64,000 bases of DNA, from NCBI GenBank assembly GCA_018389105.1, contig JACATO010000031.1, positions 682,001 to 746,000 on the forward strand, given 5' to 3'. Positions 48,856-60,699 of this stretch are shown here, piece by piece (position 1 is the first letter of the stretch; every line of letters begins with the position of its first letter). A model generated the notes under the pieces. It was not told the DNA's origin. It made no database searches and saw nothing but the letters and a program-made list of their open reading frames with translations. This DNA comes from Nautilus pompilius. Taxonomy: Eukaryota; Mollusca; Cephalopoda; Nautilida; Nautilidae. The position numbers were made by a program, and so were the translations under genes.

Positions 48856-49161
48856 TCACCAAGAACCCATGTGTTTGGAGAGCGTACACAGTCTGTCGTG
48901 ATAGTTGCTGCCGCACAAAGGTAAAAGGCTGTCCAGCCTTAATACAAACACCTGCAGAGAAGGACAGCCGTCATAGGAACAACTCGTACTAAAGAGAAGA
49001 GCAACAACAACAACAACCTGTACAATTAACTTCAAAGAATCTGTCTGTGTTTCAGCGGCTGAAGCTGAGTTTGTGATTTTCTGACTTCCTCTCAATATTT
49101 TTATCCTCTTGAATTGAGCCAAACGAGCGAGGTTGGCTAAACTGTCACCTGTGATTGCCAT
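48856..49161 (-). CDS. Uncertain divergent open frame of 101 codons upstream of CTDSP
   Basis: An open frame starting MAITGDSLANLARLAQFKRI, with a hydrophobic stretch (LKLIVQVVVVVALLF) that comes from an ACAACA repeat. It lies about 770 bp from the CTDSP start on the opposite strand, where antisense promoter transcripts are common. I recognise no family. It may be part of a non-coding transcript or chance. Confidence 0.15.
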   Translation of the reverse strand: MAITGDSLANLARLAQFKRIKILRGSQKITNSASAAETQTDSLKLIVQVVVVVALLFSTSCSYDGCPSLQVFVLRLDSLLPLCGSNYHDRLCTLSKHMGSW

Positions 49162-49927
49162 CAGGCTGAAGCTATCCGGTGTGCACCTGGAGCCTTTAGA
49201 TGTTTGGGCTGATTACCTTTGTTTCTAATTTGTAAACCCTGTCTAACCCCGAAATCTCTCGACTCAGACACACACACACACACACGCGGTTTGTTGTTCT
49301 GTAAACCTGCTGCTGCTGCTGCTGACCCAGTTTAGTTACCTGAGCCGGACTGACAGGTGAGGCGGCCCGTCTCAAACACATCCCATTAACCCTTCCGCAC
49401 CACGCGGGCGGTATCCGTTGTTACTTCAAAGAACAAACCTGGATAGAAATCATCAACAATAAAGGAGTCTGGTTCTCGGAGGGGGGGGGGGGAGACCGGT
49501 CACCGCTCGCTGCCATCTGTAGCTTTGTTTACCAACAGCCGACCGGGGCCGGGAGGGGGAACTTCGCGCCTTCCTGTTTTATTGGCCGCCACCATTCGTC
49601 GGCCCGTGAAGGAGGAGGAGGCGGCGGTTCGGTGGTCTCTCTCTCTCTCTGTGTGTGTGTCGGGGAAGGAGCAACCTTACCCTTCCCCCTCTCCATTGCC
49701 TCCTGTTACTCCACCACCACCACCACGACGACGACGATGACACAGGCGCGAAGCCGCGCAGCGTCCCCGGTCCCGGCCTAATTAATATTCATGATGTACA
49801 GAAACATCCAGGAGCCATGTTATTTATTTTGAAGTTATGTTCGTCCATGTTGAGTGTTTTCGAAGTTTTCTGCTGAGCGCCAGGCGATAAGGAAGGAAGG
49901 TAGAGCGCGGATTAGCCGGACACCCCG

Positions 49928-50000
49928 ATGGACAGCACGTCCATTATAACGCAGGTGGCGAGGGACGAGGAACACAACTCCTTTCCTCCGTCGGAGAAAG
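49928..50000 (+). CDS. CTDSPL/CTDSP1: CTDSP1/CTDSPL-type small CTD phosphatase, first coding exon
   Basis: ATG at 49928, 24 codons plus one base, then donor GTAAGT at 50001. The peptide begins MDSTSIITQVARDEEHNSF. As recalled, human CTDSP1 begins MDSSAVITQ, CTDSPL begins MDGPAIITQV and CTDSP2 begins MEHGSIITQ, and human CTDSP1 also ends this exon with a split Gly codon after the KG. An in-frame TAG 15 bases upstream fixes the start. The family consists of nuclear phosphatases with a DxDxT active site that act on Ser5 of the RNA polymerase II C-terminal tail and on SMADs. The catalytic exons are not in the window. Intron 1 exceeds 14 kb. I cannot tell which vertebrate paralogue it matches best. 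Confidence 0.8.
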
Positions 50001-50608
50001 GTAAGTGGTGAGCGAGGGTTGGGGTATGGTGGGCAGACATGGCGATGATCGGTCGACAGCCAGTTGTTGTTGGCCCTTGTGGTGGTTACCGCGTAGGCGT
50101 CCGTCCCCCTCCCCCTCCCCCCGGGGGGGCTGGGTGTTCGTCGGTGAACCAGCCGACCGCCCGTTTGTTCTGTCGTCGGAGCTCCAGCGCGCGAGTCTCT
50201 CTCTCCCTCCTCCTCCCCCTCCCAACTCTCCCCCTCCTCCCCTGGGCTCCGAAGCCAGGCAGACGGGGACGCATCTTCCCCGTCTCCGAAACTGTTTCTG
50301 CTCCCTCCACCTGATGCCGGCGGGGGGGGGAGGGGAGGGGAGACCGAGTCTCCGGGGACGTGCCCCCCACCCACCCACCTACGTGGTACCGAAACAAGGT
50401 CAATGTCGCCCGTCCAGGCAGGTGTGGGAAATGTTTATACGTGAACAGGTGTTAGATTCCCTCTCCTCCTCCTGTACTTAACTGGTCTCCAATGTGCTGC
50501 TGCTGCTTTTACCCGATCGTGTGGACCGGACCTTTGTCGGTCGGCTCACTAACATCACATCACATACAGTGTGTTTACTAACGTCCCGTCCTCCTCATCC
50601 CTCAAAGA

Positions 50609-50706
50609 ATGCAGCAGCAGCAGCCCCCCCCCTCCTCCATACCTAACTGTCGCCAGTTGTGCGCCCCGACCAACGACGGTCTCTCGGACGACAAACTCGT
50701 CTCCAG
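50609..50706 (+). other. Possible alternative first exon in the CpG-rich region
   Basis: An open frame of 33 codons, MQQQQPPPSSIPNCRQLC onward, ends just before a donor-like AG/GTAGGATT at 50707. If spliced, it would end in phase 2, unlike the phase 1 end of the 49928 exon. It could therefore not join the same exon 2 in the same frame unless as leader sequence. Weak support. Confidence 0.2.
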
Positions 50707-50769
50707 GTAGGATTAACAGCCGGGGTTAGCTGGGACCCCCTCTCCTGCTTTAAACACCTTTTGGTCCTC

Positions 50770-53140
50770 TCCCCCCCCCCTGACTTCATCTCAATGCACG
50801 AGATGAGGTAACAACAACAACAAACTGTTAATAGCTGACATTACAATTCCAGGTGAGTCTTTACACCTGGAATTTATAACTAACATTTATTTATTTATTT
50901 AAGCACAAACTTATATACTAACCAGAGGGGGGGGGACACTGTTTACTTACTTTAATATAAATCCATGAAGATTACTTAATACTGTACCTAGTTCACAGCT
51001 GGCCTCATCAGTACTGACTGCTCCCCCCCCTCCCATCCTCCTCGGTGTAGTGGTGAATGATGTCTGATGCGGAAACAACTGTAAATCGAACAAACAGGTG
51101 ATCAGATCTTCTTGTTGACATCTTGTCTTCCATGTGTACTTACATTCTCTGTCTCAAGATAATATTAAACTTTATGGAATTAGACTAGACATTCATAAAT
51201 CATTTTGTTGTCTTTTATGTCATCAGCTAATACTTTATATTTTTGAAAAATGGCTCCGTCGTATAGGAGCTGAGGCTTATTCCCTCTCTCGTGGTTTTCT
51301 TCTTGAGCTGCCTTTTATTTTGTGCACTTGACATATATTTCTCCCTTCTAATTAAATGTAAATGACCTTCACCTGTGGTTAATTTAGGCTATGTTTGCAT
51401 GGCAGGGTTCATTCTACTGAAAGTAGAGCTGTATTAAGAAGAAATGCTATTAGGACCGACTGGACCTTTAGTATTCTTTGCATTTTGGAGTATTTCATGA
51501 CAATATTTTGCACTATAACTTCTGACAGAAATCATTTTGTTAAACTAAAGTATTAACATCACTATTTATAATTGGAACTTCTCACATTTTCCATGAAAAG
51601 ATCCTGTGGAATGAACTGGTGCTTACTACTAACTAGGAGATAGTTCCCTACCCAAAGCCATATCATATGTTGTTGTTGTTGTTTTTTTGTTTTTTAAATC
51701 AAACTATAGCATTTATTGTACTATAGTACAGAATAAAGTAGTGGAGTAAATCATTTTTTTAAAATTTGTTCAAGACACCTGATTTTGGGGTGGTTTACTC
51801 TCAGATTAGCTGTTTACTAAAGTAATAACATATCCACAACCTTATCTCTAGGACGGGCTCACTAGCTTCATAATGAGATATAAAATGATATATGCAGACC
51901 TCTATCCAACATGCCTAAGATGACATTGACCTTTTGTGGCAGAGCTTCATTTTATAGGCAGTCACTCACTTTCCATTGAGCAAATCTATAGCATTTTTCT
52001 CGTTCCACAAAACATGAACAGGGAAAATGCATGTTTTGCTTTGCTCTGCACATATCTGATGAAGTATCAGACGTTGAATTCATGTAAAACATATCGTGTG
52101 AAAGTAAGTATATAATTTCATTGCCATTATCGTATGTAATTTCTTGGAATAAGTGTTTTTAGAGTTTGCTATCAATGTACTTTTACTCTTGAGTCTTAAG
52201 TTACTCAAAGAAATGTCTGTCAGGCATGCTGATAGAAATAATGTTTGTGTTTATGCAGCAAACAAATTACCGCTAATATTAAGTTTACCACTGAACCCAT
52301 TAGACATTCAGTGGTGGTGGTGGTGGTACTGTCTTAAAATTTATTGTGATATTACTAATAGCGGATGTCTTTACAAGTGTATTATTTAATAACAATGAGG
52401 ATGAAAAATTAATGAACGGTGGTACAAATACAAAGTGTGGAGATTTAGGGAGCACAGTCTACGTCTAAAGCTTCTCTTTGTTTGTCCGTTATACAGAGAT
52501 GGTCTAAATCCATTGTAATACTAATCTTCAACAGCAAAACTTAAAATAGGTAATTATCCTGCAAGTTTTTAAAAAGTCTTCAAAGGCAAAATAATGTTGG
52601 CACCAGAAATAATGCATGCTTCAGAGAAATGTATGTACATTGCCTGTTTTTTGCACACCTTTCTGAACCCAAACTTGTGCATACGAAGTAAGATCAGTAA
52701 CACTTAAAAGAAAAATCCAAAAAAACCGCTGTGAAATTGTGCTCCCACCTCTAAAACCGATGACGACATTACTCATAAAACAGCCCATGCAGCATGGCAC
52801 AAGTTTTGGTTAAGCATTTTATCGAAAACTAGCTATTGATAGGTGGTGCGTGTTATCATGTAATAGAAGGGGTGACATATATTGAGACAAAGGTTGGGGT
52901 AAAATAGTACTTATAAAAGAGGGTCATATCAAACTGTAATAGCAAAATTTACATTATAACGCTCTGCTCGTGGTGTGCTACCAGTGTTTCTGTTATTTTA
53001 CTAATAATTATTGACAAGCTGCTATAGTATTTCATGTGTTAAAATAAAATAAAAACTGCAAAAAAAAAATATTTTTTTTAACTTGAACATTTGGTATTAA
53101 AAACTATTTTTGAATGAATGTCTTATAATTGACTCGTACT
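50770..53140. other. CTDSP intron 1, first part, nothing recognised
   Basis: AT-rich intron with short runs (GTT at 51672, GGT at 52311). No exon or known repeat seen. Confidence 0.35.
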
Positions 53141-53148
53141 TCTAGCTA

Positions 53149-53620
53149 CAGTAAAGTTTATTTAATTCAGCATCCTGTGATCTGGCACTTCCAATGTCCA
53201 GGAGCCAGGCTGAACTAGTATCACTGCAGTCACCTTTCTGTGCTTGGATATTTAACGTGTTTTATATATCCCTTATTTCTCCAATAAACACCTTAATTTC
53301 TTTGAATTATTTTATAATATTGTCAGAGAATAGCCTTTCAACTGGCTGTGAAGTGATTTTTATTAACATTAGCGATACGATAGTGCCACAACTTCGTTTA
53401 GTCCTATGTGTGCCGCACACGAGGAAAGCTGCCATGTGCTAAGATGAGTTTTTATCACAGTATTGTTTATTATGTTTTACTGTATATTGCTATTATAGGT
53501 GAGTTACGGTTATTGTGATTTTCTGTATTATAGGTAAATTATTCGTGCATGTAAATTGGCACATTACCTAATCTGGCATCTGTGTGTGCCGGTACCTGCC
53601 AGATCAAAGAAATTATACTG
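53149..53620. mobile_element. Pogo/Tigger-type MITE, 472 bp, in CTDSP intron 1
   Basis: Ends CAGTAAAGTTTATTTAATTC on the left and, in reverse, CAGTATAATTTCTTTGATC on the right, both continuing into ATCTGGCA (53179 on the left). TA lies on both sides (53147-53148, 53621-53622). No transposase. The ends resemble those of Tigger/pogo elements. Confidence 0.7.
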
Positions 53621-53624
53621 TATA

Positions 53625-56600
53625 TAAAAATGATTGCATAAATATTTATATTGGTTTTTAGAATAGTTTTCCTTTTGTATTTTGTATTTGATGTAATAAA
53701 TATTTATAGCAATTTTTATATTTTAACTTAACTGTGTTAATGGCCTAGAAGCAGCAATTTATACTCATCAATGCATAATTTAGGGGAAAAAATTGAGTAA
53801 CTTGTCTTCAAATGTTAAAAAATGAATAAAAAATCAGGAAATTTTGTTTAACTATAACAGCAGGAAGCTGTGAATTGGGTTTAGTAAGCTTTGTTGGCTC
53901 AAGAATGGAATCGCTTTCTACTGTTGTTTACTTTGTTCCACTAGAATCATGCAGTGTTTCAAGAACTGTAACTGAACATAAAAAAAAAATGAATTATTAT
54001 TATTCTTTGTTTCTAATTTCTATGTTAAAATTTGAGTTCTAAAAATTTTGTTAAGTTAGTGAAATTCATTGTTGTTAAAATGCATGTTAGGTAATTAAAA
54101 TAAAATTTTTTATATTCCTTTTATTTTTAGATTTCAAAAGTACTATTCCATTTTTTAGTGTCAAAAAATGAATCAAAATGTTTTATAATTCTATGTCAAA
54201 GTTTTACACTTTTGCAGACTTTGATAGAATTATTATTAATTTGTAAAATGTGAATAAGAAAATAAAATTGGTGTTCATTGTTTTCGTCCATGTTGTTGTT
54301 CATGATCTTTGTTTGGATTTGGGATAAGGATGTAGAACATTTTATCACTAGGTTTTCTGGTCTATGGTTTCAATTCAAATTAATTTAGGTATTGAACCTT
54401 CGCTTGCCTTGGTGTCTAGACAGTCTCTCTCGCATACACAGATACTGCTAATGGCTCTAGTAGGGTTCTTTCAGGCTCAGCCAAAGCCAGCATGCATTAA
54501 TGTTTGTGGGCCAAAAGTAACCAGGGTCATACATGCCCCTACCCAGTCTCTCCCTGTTCATAGTCTTGCTATCAACGTAGGGCATTGGTTTCAAAACTTT
54601 TTGGATGGGAGTATTCTCGCAATGTGGATGAACTGTTCTATCAAGCAGAATATTTTTTCATCGAGAAGGATTTTGATTACATCTGATTCTTAATTATTCA
54701 GATTTATTGTTGCTGTACATTTCCAAAACAAAATTAACATTACTGGTCACAAAAGTCAGCACAGAAATCATTGAAAACTGTCTTGACCTTTTCCATTAGT
54801 ATTACTTTGTGGGAGACTTGGGATTGATGAGACTTACAGATGTTCTTTATTCTGGGACAGGTGGTAGACAAACATACTTGCATTTCTTCTTTGTCTATCT
54901 GTAATTTTTTCTTTTAATTTTTGTCAGTACAGAAAATTCTAACTCCCAAATAGTGTGTGGAAAATTGCAAAAGAATCCCAGGTGTCTTTCCTACTATGTT
55001 GAGGTATTATTCTTTCTTTGTCTGTATCCAATGGTAGTTATATATGCTTTAATTTCAATGTATGATCAGTACAATTGTATGTCAACTCTTTCTGTAAGAC
55101 CAAGTTGCACGTTGGATACAACTTTAATGAATAGATTTTCTCAACCAGTCATAATAGCTGTCAACAGAGAGAATCCAACATTACTTTCCAGATCTTTCTT
55201 CTATTGAAGCCAAATACTTACGAATCAGCGCTACTGTCTCTCTCTATTTTTTTTTTTTTTATTTATTGCAACAGTATTTGAGAACATGTCCATGTTGCCC
55301 TCTCTTACTGTCTGTCTCCTTCCAGAACTGTAGGTTTTCTTTTAAAGTAGCGTGTGCTATTCAGATATATCTATCTGCCAAGTAAGCTAACTTAGCACAC
55401 CAGGTGGTCTCATGTAGTAATCCACGAAGCTCTTGCTCCTTTTCAAGAGTGAGAAAGGTAATAATTTTCTCTTTAAGTTCATAAACATACAACACCAGTC
55501 CCTTTGAAAGTCATCTGATTTCAGTATGCAGGATAAGGTTTGCATTAAAAAAAAAAACAACAAAAATGCTGGCTGCAAATGGTTTTAAAATGTTGCATTG
55601 AGCAACACAAAACTCTGGATTCTGAGTTCTCGCCACTAAATTGGCATCGTTCTGCTTTGGAGTTTGCGCTTTTTTTTGCCAAACCAATTATGCCAACCTT
55701 TTCTTGCAGCACCTGTGGCATCTCTTGGACACATTTACGGTATCCTGTTTGGGAACCACTGACATTAGGTATCAAGGGGATAAGGAAGCATAACAGACCA
55801 TATAATATTTGCACTTTTTTAAATTTGAAAAGTAGATTATCATTTAAAACATTAAAAATAATTCCTTTACTTTTCTTTTTATGTTAAGATAACTTTTGAA
55901 TATTTATCTAAATTGTATCAAAGATTTTAAAAAAATTTTTTTGCATGACTAAATTCAAGTTTATGGTATGAAAATCAACTTTATTTTGATTTATCTTTTC
56001 TTTTATTGCCTTGAATTTTACTTTAAAGGGATATTCTATTTCTTGTTGTTAAAGAGATTTTAACGTTACAAGAGTAGGTGGTGGTTTTCTTTTTTAAGGT
56101 TTGTACAGAGTTATATCCCTTTAACTCTGACTAACCATGATCAACAAAATGCTTAATTTTTTGAAAAAAAAAATATAAAATTAAAAATTATTTTTATTAA
56201 ATGTGGCTAATATTTGTTTTTTAAATATTATAGATTAATATTTTCTAGTTTTATTTAGTAACTATTTCAGTCTTAAACTCAGTCTTTATCTTTTATTGAT
56301 TAATCATAAATTAGGATTTTCTTTGTTGCCAACCTTTATTGTGTGTATTTCTGTTGTTTAAAGTTTTTGTATGTTCAAATTTTTTTCTTAATAATTCTCA
56401 AAGTCATCTAAAGACCCTCTTCGAAGAAGAACAGGTATATGGACTTAATTATTGGCAACAAAAAAAATGTTTAATTTAATTTTAGAAATGTGAAATAATA
56501 AAGATGGCAAAAGAAAAGAACAAATCTGAGAGAATCTGATATATATATATATATTTAAGCATAATTTTTTCATTAGAAATAAATTATTTTGTGTGTGTGC

Positions 56601-58205
56601 GCATGAGTTTGAGATAATGGTATACAATCACAAATGGTCTATTAGAAAAAAAGAGAGAGAGAGCAAGATAAGTACATTTGTGCATGTGCTAAAATGGTTG
56701 CCATGTGATATAATAGCTAAACCAGGTGTAAATATTTCTATGTCTCAGTGATGGAAATTGGCATTGAGTATGATTTTACTGACAAGTTTCTACAAAATTG
56801 TAACAGATTGATTGGCAAAAGTAATTGGTTGGCATAGTCTTTTAAAAGTAGTGGTATAAAATGCTGCTCATGATGTGTATTTAGTTCTACCACTACTTTT
56901 CCTAGTTTGGATACTATTTTCAAGGTTTTTCAGGTAGACTCTTTTTATGCTCTGCAGATAGAATGTACTTCCTCTCTTGCTAGCTTAAAGACAAAGAAAC
57001 CGTATGCTAATAGGTAAAGCAGTCTGAATGACACTTAAAATTTTAGAATGTGAGAAATCTATTGAGAAGTGTTTATGATTTGTTCTTAACATAGTATCAT
57101 TTGGTCATTTTGTATCAAATCATAAAATTTTGAGAAAGTATCCCACCTTAGCCTTTCAGATTTTGATGAAACTTCTTCCAAATGTGCATTGGCATCCAAA
57201 GGAAGGTTTGCAAAGTTGTAGTCCCTTAATCATAGGGTACTTGGGAAGAAAAAAGTTTTGTTTTATTTACGTAACAAAATTCACATTTCATTGATCAGTA
57301 GCTATAAGCACAAGATAGCTGTTGCCATGACTGCAGATTAGACCCAAAATTGACTGACTTTTTAAAACTTGCATATTGAAAATGCATGTATGTATGTATG
57401 TATATTTAAAAAAGTTGCTTCTATAGCATATATAAGATTTTCTTGACAACAGATGTGATCAACTGATTTGGTGGTGTTATTGTACTTGCAAGTGCCAAAA
57501 ATTAATTCACATTATGTATATCACAGTTACTATAGCTGAAAACCTAAATCAGTCTTTTTGTTGGCAAAATACATAGACCAAGCTGATGATGGTCTGTTTT
57601 TGGAGTGGAGAGTTCTCCATCATGATATGTATCAAACTGTTTGTGTGCGAATCTTTCAGTCATGATTGCATTTCTCTTTTGATAAGGTTTTGGCACTCAC
57701 AAGAGGTTCTTTAATAGTTTCCTAACCTTTGCTGCATTGATAACAACTATCTCAGTATTCCATGAAAATAACCCGGCATGTCATTGCATGTGTACACTAT
57801 GTACTTGAAATGCAGAAATATTTTCTATGTCATCTGCTGATACAAATTAACTTCCATTTAGTTGGTAAGATCTGTCACTAAACTGCAGGGCATTGTCATC
57901 ATCTTTGGTTCCTCACATAAATGCATGGAAGTGCTGACAAGATGTTCTAGCCTTGGTCAGAAAATCAATCTTCCAATTGGAGAGGAGTTCTTGGATAAAG
58001 TTTCTCTGAATGGCCTTGTACGCAACTATTCCAATGCTGTAAGCAGTTTTTAATCATTATTAGTTTGCTGTGCAGTGGACGATTCTTCTTGCATAAGCCA
58101 TTCTTTCTCACCAAGTTTTTTGTTTAAAGTTGGTTAGGTGCTGCTTGACTCCACTTAAGTTCAGACAAACTTGAATGTTTTTATTTGCTGTAACAAACCA
58201 TCACT
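53625..58205. other. CTDSP intron 1, long unassigned part
   Basis: No exon with a CTDSP-like sequence was found. The stretches 54360-55200, 55580-55800 and 57150-58100 are less AT-rich and may be old repeats. The last of these continues in character after the transposon at 58213. I could not assign families. An (ATGT)n run lies near 57385 and a (TA)n run near 56540. Confidence 0.35.
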
Positions 58206-58212
58206 TGTTATA

Positions 58213-59531
58213 CAGGGTGCGGCAAAATGATCTGACACATTTGTATTTTTAATAAAAGCCAAAGAGAGTAAAGAACGAAAAATGTGCTTTTATTTTCGAA
58301 ATGTACATAGAATGCCATTTTGTTTCATTTCGTTTTCGGTTGCCGACATGAATTGGACGGGTGAACATCGCGCTTTCATCGTGGAAACCTTTATCAAAAA
58401 CAACGAATCCGTAATTGCAACACAAAGAGCATTCCGTGTACACTTCAGGCTTTGTAGACATGATCCCGTACCTACTCGAAACACGATTTTGCTGTGGGTT
58501 ACCAACTTGAGTTACTGGATCAGCATTGAAACGAAAATCAACCGGCCGACCTCAGACTGCCAGAACTCCGGAAAATGTGGCAGCGGTAAGAGTTCAGTCA
58601 ACAGTCTCCACGACGTTCGGCACGGAAACACGCCGCTGCTCTTAGCCTTTCCGATAGAAGTTTGCAAAGAATTCTTCACATGGAACTGCAAATGCATCCA
58701 TACAAAATGATGTTGGCACAACAACTCAGCGAAAGAGACTTTAAAACTCACAGAGCATTGTGTTTGGAAATTCAACAACATGTCCCCCGTGCAGCTGTTG
58801 TGTTGTTCAGTGACGAGGCGCATTTTCACCTGTGTGGCAGCGTGAATAAGCAAAACTTACGATACTGGGCCGAGAACAACCCTTGTGAGTTGCACCAACA
58901 CCCTTTGCATTCTCCTCGGGTAACCGTATGGTGTGCGGTAGCAGAATTTGGCATTTGGGGTCCTCCTTCGAAGAAGACGATGTTACAGTGACTGTGAACT
59001 CTGATCGATATTGTGTGATGCTAGACACTTTTCTGAAACCCAAATTGAATGAACTTGACGATAAGGACAATGTTTGGTTTCAATAGGATGGGGCAACAGC
59101 CCACACTTCTCGACGTGCGATGGGAATTTGAGGGAGATGTCCCCGGTCATTTGATTCATTGCGTGGTGACATCGGTTGGCCCGCCCGATCACCTGATTTG
59201 AACCTGTGCGATTTTTTCCTGTGGGGATATCTGAAATCAAAGATATACACTCATCGCCCTCGATCTATTGAGCAATTAAAAGATGTCATTCACCAAGAAA
59301 TTGCTGCCATTCCACATGAAATGACCCGCCAGGCTATGGACAACTTTCGTGAACGCCTTCGACAGTGTGTGGACAATAATGGTACCCACTTGAGTGATTT
59401 AATTTTTAAAACCAAATGGAAAAAAATGGCATTCTATGTACATTTCGAAAATAAAAACAAATTTTTCGTTCTTTACTCTATTTGGCTTTTATTAAAAATA
59501 CAAATGTGTCAGATCATTTTGCCGCACCCTG
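58213..59531 (+). mobile_element. IS630/Tc1/mariner DD41D-like transposon, 1319 bp, in CTDSP intron 1
   Basis: Inverted ends of about 110 bp (58213-58322 and 59422-59531, beginning CAGGGTGCGGCAAAATGATC) match with only a few differences. TA lies on both sides (58211-58212, 59532-59533). The plus-strand transposase starts at 58348 (MNWTGEHRAFIVETFIKNNE). VLFSDEAHFHLCGSVNKQN near 58800 holds the first Asp. GDIGWPARSPDLNLCDFFLW near 59165-59220 holds the third, and the RLRQCVDNNGTHLSDLIFK tail ends near 59410. Frameshifts near 58480, 58610 and 58970 and stops near 59085 break it. It is not the same family as the element at 26906. Confidence 0.88.
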
Positions 59532-59534
59532 TAT

Positions 59535-60690
59535 TCTCTGTGGGCTTCCCCCAAGACACAACAAAATTTGGTCAGTTTTTAATTTCCTACTTATTTTCTC
59601 TGCCTTGTAAATGTGATCAATCTTGCTATATGTCTCTGTTTTTTCAATGTTAAGCCATTTTCTGTAGTTTGAAGAGTGCTTGAAACTCTGCATCTGGAAT
59701 GTCTGTCTTTGCTATAAACAGTACAGTCTGCATGGTTGCTGTTTGTTTTTCACTAGACCAATTTTTCTTGTTATACTTGTTGGATCATTATGGTTTGACT
59801 GCCATTTTGCAGATGCTTGTTGGATGTTCTATATTTGTCTGATGGTGTAAAATGGCTGCTACCTGTCTGCCACTTGAACCATTTGTGAATGTATTCTTCT
59901 ATCCAGCCTTTATGCTCCAAATGTTTTGTAAATGCCTTGTAAACATTAATCCACAGATATTTTTATGTCTACTCGCTCTGAATGCTTTTTGTAGGTCTGC
60001 ATGTTTCCAAGATCAGTGATGATGAGTCTTCACTAGCACCAGAAGTACAAGCAAAAGATTGAATCCTCTTTCGTAGTGGGAGTTGTCTTTTTCTCTTATG
60101 GTCTTGTTGAAAATCTTCACCCATTTGACATGGATGACTGAAGGAACAGGTTATTTTTTTGGAGGGGGCATTTTGTTCTCTCTTTCTTCCCTTGGATTTT
60201 TTGCTTTGCTGTAACTTGTATAGAAATGATGCTTGTGCACAAATTGCTGACAGCGGGACTTACTGCTGGTTGGCCATAATATGTAAAGCATTGTAGCTAA
60301 AACTAACCAGTTGATTGGCATTGTAAATTTTACCTCTTTGCGGTCAATGTAAGAAGTTTTGCATGAAATCTTTGAATTCTTGCTGCAAGATCAATGATTG
60401 AGCATATGCAGTTTTAATATGCATACATTCTGCAATTGCACAGGCATTTGTCATGTTAAATATGCAGTATTTCTGCATAAGTGCAACCACTGACTAATTT
60501 CAGAAACCTATTTTTATTAGTGTCAACTTCATACTATATTTTTAATTATATACACTTTAACTTTTATTTGCAGCTAGTTTGATTTTTTTCATATAAATAA
60601 AATCTAATCAGCTTTTAACAACTATTTATTATTATTTATAATGCTTGTGAAACTCTTTGAATACAGCATTCCTGCTCCAACTGCTGCATG
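59535..60690. other. CTDSP intron 1, unassigned part
   Basis: Less AT-rich sequence resembling an old repeat on the minus strand, but with no recognisable domain. It may be the other half of whatever lies at 57150-58205, split by the transposon. Confidence 0.3.
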
Positions 60691-60699
60691 TATACATGG

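Larger units (their letters stand above)
49200..50770. promoter_or_regulatory. CpG-rich promoter region of the CTDSP gene
   Basis: GC content and CpG density rise sharply against the AT-rich surroundings. The stretch holds a CACACA run (49268), a CTG run (49309), a G14 run (49481), CT/TG runs (49639-49659), a CCACCA/CGACGA run (49712-49738) and further C-rich and G-rich runs (50107-50340). The first coding exon of CTDSP sits inside it. The pattern fits an unmethylated housekeeping promoter. Confidence 0.7.

Noticed and set aside
49525-49876. Open frames upstream of the CTDSP start
   Set aside because: They come from simple repeats (CCACCA, CT and TG runs) in the 5' UTR/promoter and match nothing.
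49835-50481. Long open frames on both strands in the CpG-rich region (up to 179 codons)
   Set aside because: They are products of GC-rich, low-complexity sequence (Pro/Arg/Gly-rich, all six frames open) and overlap each other. Only the 49928 exon has family similarity and splice support.
54364-54693. 109-codon frame in CTDSP intron 1 as an exon
   Set aside because: No similarity to the CTDSP phosphatase domain or any family I recognise; no convincing acceptor and donor in the right phase.
57386-57402. (ATGT)n and other short tandem runs as CRISPR-like arrays
   Set aside because: Simple microsatellites in animal DNA, with no spacer-repeat structure.
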